The notes under the pieces were generated by a model that saw only the letters and a program-made list of their open reading frames with translations, ran no database searches and had not been told where the DNA came from. Shown one piece after another: positions 60,991 to 64,000 of a DNA stretch of 64,000 bases. The stretch is from Atriophallophorus winterbourni (Eukaryota > Platyhelminthes > Trematoda > Plagiorchiida > Microphallidae). The stretch's first letter is position 1; each line of letters opens with the position of its first letter. Location of the stretch: the NCBI GenBank assembly GCA_013407085.1, contig JACCGJ010005462.1:1-64000 (forward strand), in the 5' to 3' direction. Made by a program: the position numbers and the translations under genes.

Positions 60991-63212
60991 CTGGGTCTTA
61001 GTGACCATTCAGTGCTTGTGTACGGCTATGTTTGCATTACACATCAATTTCTTTCTCGGAATGTGGTGGTTCGCCGGGTAGATAAATTAGCCCAGAGTAA
61101 ATCACTCGTGCAGATTCAGCAATGGCAGGCGGACCACATAAGCCATGGCTCGCAATGGAATGAACTTACAGATTTTCTCAAACTGAAGATAGATGAGAAC
61201 CAACAAATCGCTCCTAGAAAATCCGAACATAAAGTGGATAGCGCTCAAGCGTGCAGTGTGGATGCAGCATAAAGCCAACAATGCTTCTACTTCTTGGCAA
61301 CATTTCCGTATTTTACGCTACAAATTGACTTCACTTATTTAAGAGGATAAGGAAGCGCACTAATTTATGCTGCTGTCAAAAATGGAACGCAAACCTAAGT
61401 TACTTTACAAAATCATGAACGCGAAATCAAAAGACAAACCAGGTATTTATGCCATCCATAATAGTGAAAACCTCACGTAGACGGCGTTGGAAACCACGAA
61501 TGCTCTCGCAATGTAATACTCTAAAGTGTTCGTGCCAAACGTTTTAGTGGAACGTGTGAGTATTCAGCCGACTCAGGAATCGAGACATTGGGCGAAATTT
61601 TGATAAATCCAGAGATTGTCGCAAGCTAATTGCTCAAACTATATGTAAGAAAATGCCGAGGTGCGGATGGCATAACACAGGATGTGCTGCGTTTCTGCCA
61701 TTGTCAGCTTTGTGAACTACTTTCCATCCTGTTCAACCATTCGATGCATAAGGTAGTGGTAACGAAGGATTGGAAGTCCGGCGTGATTACACCTATCTTG
61801 AACGGAGGCTGCCGATCTGACGCTGCAAATTATTATCCCGTCACACTATTACCTGTTATTGGTAAGGTCATGGAACGTATAGTCGTGAGAAGAATGGTTG
61901 CACACTTTGAATTGCGTAATTTGTTTTCGCAAGCGCAGCATGGATTTCGATCTCATCGCTCTTGTCTAACGAATTTTCTCATAACGTTAGACGACTGGAC
62001 GAAGGAGTTATATAGAAGTTTTTGCATTCACGTCTGTTACTCAAAACTTTCTAAGGCTTTTTACACTGTCAATCACCATTTGCTTCGTCAAAAACTGATA
62101 CGTTTAGGAATATGTGAACCACTCCTTTCATGGTTGTGCGACTATCTGTCAGATCGCCACGCCCGAGTTAAAGTGAACGGAGTGCTATCCCAAATGTTCA
62201 AAACCACCAGCGGAGTCCCGCAAGGATCCGTGTTATGGCCCGCTCCTCATTTCTAATATACATAAATGGATTTACCCCCCTCATATCATCCAAATTTGAT
62301 CCTGTAGATGATATGAAAATTTGGACGCAAATTAGTTCTGCAAATGATTGTGAGAAACTGCAAAGGGATTTGGACAACGTGTCCAATTGGGTGGTTATCA
62401 ATGATATGACATTCAACATACGGAAAAGTAAGATGCTCCAGCTTTGCTAGAATGTTCCTTGGACATATCGATTGGGAACTGCTAATTTGACATTGAGCTC
62501 TTTGTAAAAAACATTTTCGAGTATGGATTAGTGGAAACATGAAGAGCACGGTGAACTGTCAGGATATATATCTACAGGCCAACAGATTGTTGGGTATCTT
62601 CGAATAAAATTTGGAAGATTCTCGCTGGTAACGTTACCAAAGATAATGGAAGTCTACCTTCGCCCTACGATAGAGTATGCGGTGGAGGTCTGGGCTCCTT
62701 GGCTGTGAAAAGATATTGCTCTCTTTGATACAATCTATCACAGAGCAACATAGTTAGTGATGGGTCTTCGCAATGTTCCCTACACCGAAAGATTGCGACG
62801 TCTGTGTGTATGTGACTTTACCAAAATGAGGATACGTCGCGATATTATTCTGACCGAAGGACATTCATTAAAACTCTTGCTTGATGTATGTGATGGGAAA
62901 GTGACACACGAACATACCTTATTCATTTACATCACAAGTTCCCGTATTGATTGTCGGCGCCATTTTTTCGACATACGCGCAATATTACTTCGGAATGCCA
63001 TACCTCAACATGTGGTGGACTCTCCTTGCTTGGCGGTGTTTGAAGCGAAATTGGACTTACATATGCAAAAGAATATCATTCGTGAGCCTTACATTTGATA
63101 TTCTCTATTCCTTTTATATTATTATATTTTTCACATTTTCATTAAGACCGTCATCCTGTGGTGTTGTAAACTAATTACAATTTAACATAAATCCTTGAAT
63201 CCTTGAATGGAA
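60990..63212 (+). mobile_element. CR1-like LINE (ATCCTTGA subfamily), 5'-truncated in endonuclease
   Basis: It starts at the end of endonuclease (GLSDHSVLVYGY near 61,000). The linker follows (KMERKPKLLYKIMN, 61,380), then RT in one 208-codon frame (61,630-62,256) with NYYPVTLLPVIGKVMERIV, QHGFRSHRSCLTNF and SGVPQGSVLWP. Motif A reads CYSKLSKAFYTVNH, so the catalytic Asp is lost. After a frameshift comes VDDMKIW (motif C), then the C-terminal domain and a 3' end with two ATCCTTGA repeats at about 63,190-63,212. Inactive. Confidence 0.85.
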
Positions 63213-63290
63213 ATCAGAAGAGAGGGTATCAAAGAGCAACGCGGCGTCGAGACGTCAAGCTAATGGGCAAGACTTGGGGACAGCTGGAGT

Positions 63291-64000
63291 GACTCGCCCA
63301 GAATCATTATGTCTGGAAAGAGCCGGTTGGTGTCCTATGTCACAAACGGGATCAAAGGCATCGATTATTGTTTGAGTTGATGTTATTTGCAGCATTATCA
63401 TTCTCGAGCAAAAATATAGTATATTGTATCGTATATTCAAGATGATAAAACGATGTTAACAAAACATTTTTTATCGTGAAGTGAAGAAAATCTTGAAACG
63501 AAGCTTGAAAAAAATATATAATTCGTATGAGCTCAAATGCGAGACAAACTACAGTGAATTGATTCGTGATCAACATAATGACTCGCCCAGAATCATGATG
63601 TCTGGAAAGAGCCGGTTGGTGTCCTATGTCACAAACGGGATCAAAGGCAACGATTATTGTTTGAGTTGATGTTATTTGCAGCATTATCATTCTCGAGCAA
63701 AAATATAGTATATTGTATCGTATATTCAAGATGATAAAACGATGTTAACAAAACATTTTTTATCATGAAGTGAAGAAAATCTTGAAACGAAGCTTGGAAA
63801 TAGTATATAATTCGTATGAGCTCAAATGCGAGACAAACTACAGTGAATTGATTCGTGATCAACATAATAACTCGGCCAGAATCATGATGCCTGGAAAGAG
63901 CCGGTTGGCAGCCTATGTCACAGACGGGATCAAAGGAATCGATTACTGTTTGAGTTGATGCTGTTTTCAGCATTGTCATTCTGGAGAACAAATCTGGAAA
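63291..64000. repeat. 289-bp tandem satellite, 2.5 copies, continues beyond the window
   Basis: Units start at 63,291, 63,580 and 63,869 (GACTCGCCCAGAATCAT in the first two). Adjacent units differ at only a few percent of bases. The third is cut by the window edge. 289 is not a multiple of three, so open frames crossing units change register; they are not taken as genes. Confidence 0.95.

Noticed and set aside
63352..63991. Minus-strand frames of 116-125 codons in the satellite.
   Set aside because: They cross unit borders of a 289-bp tandem repeat, so register shifts by one base per unit; no start, splice or family evidence.

Overview
This is a window of animal nuclear DNA and is probably from a flatworm. 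It has AT-rich intergenic sequence, split genes with GT-AG introns, TA, TG and GAT microsatellites, and many decayed non-LTR retrotransposons of CR1-like and RTE-like type. The flatworm (possibly trematode) guess rests on the style of these retroelements and is an inference. No bacterial genes, CRISPR arrays or rRNA were seen, and no convincing tRNA gene.

Layout. At 0-3.4 kb are fragments of two or three CR1-like LINEs. At 3.6-4.2 kb is a coding-like stretch that jumps between frames. At 5.8-13.4 kb is the 3' end of a host gene for a single-pass membrane protein with Ig-like and fibronectin type III modules. Seven exons can be placed, every junction is phase 1, and RTE debris and microsatellites fill the introns. 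At 14-22 kb are LINE pieces and featureless DNA. At 22-24.6 kb a dispersed repeat is interrupted by a Gypsy integrase fragment flanked by 200-bp direct repeats. At 24.6-31 kb CR1 fragments form a large palindrome, and its 3.9-kb core occurs again, inverted, at 41.5-45.4 kb.

The most interesting part is a 9.5-kb direct duplication (30.70-40.20 kb and 45.49-54.98 kb). Each unit carries one two-exon gene for a secreted protein of 255 residues: signal peptide, C-type-lectin-like domain, then a PAN/apple-like domain whose Cys pattern appears only after splicing. Each unit also carries a nearly full-length but broken CR1 ORF2. The two genes differ only by synonymous changes.

From 55 kb on there is an RTE reverse transcriptase piece, an inverted duplication (55.4-57.5 against 59.4-60.6 kb) in which one CR1 is inserted inside another, two further CR1 copies, and a 289-bp tandem satellite running off the right edge.

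There are three probable host genes: the Ig/FN3 receptor and the two lectin/PAN copies. Almost everything else recognisable is retroelement sequence, and most long open frames are shadows of it.
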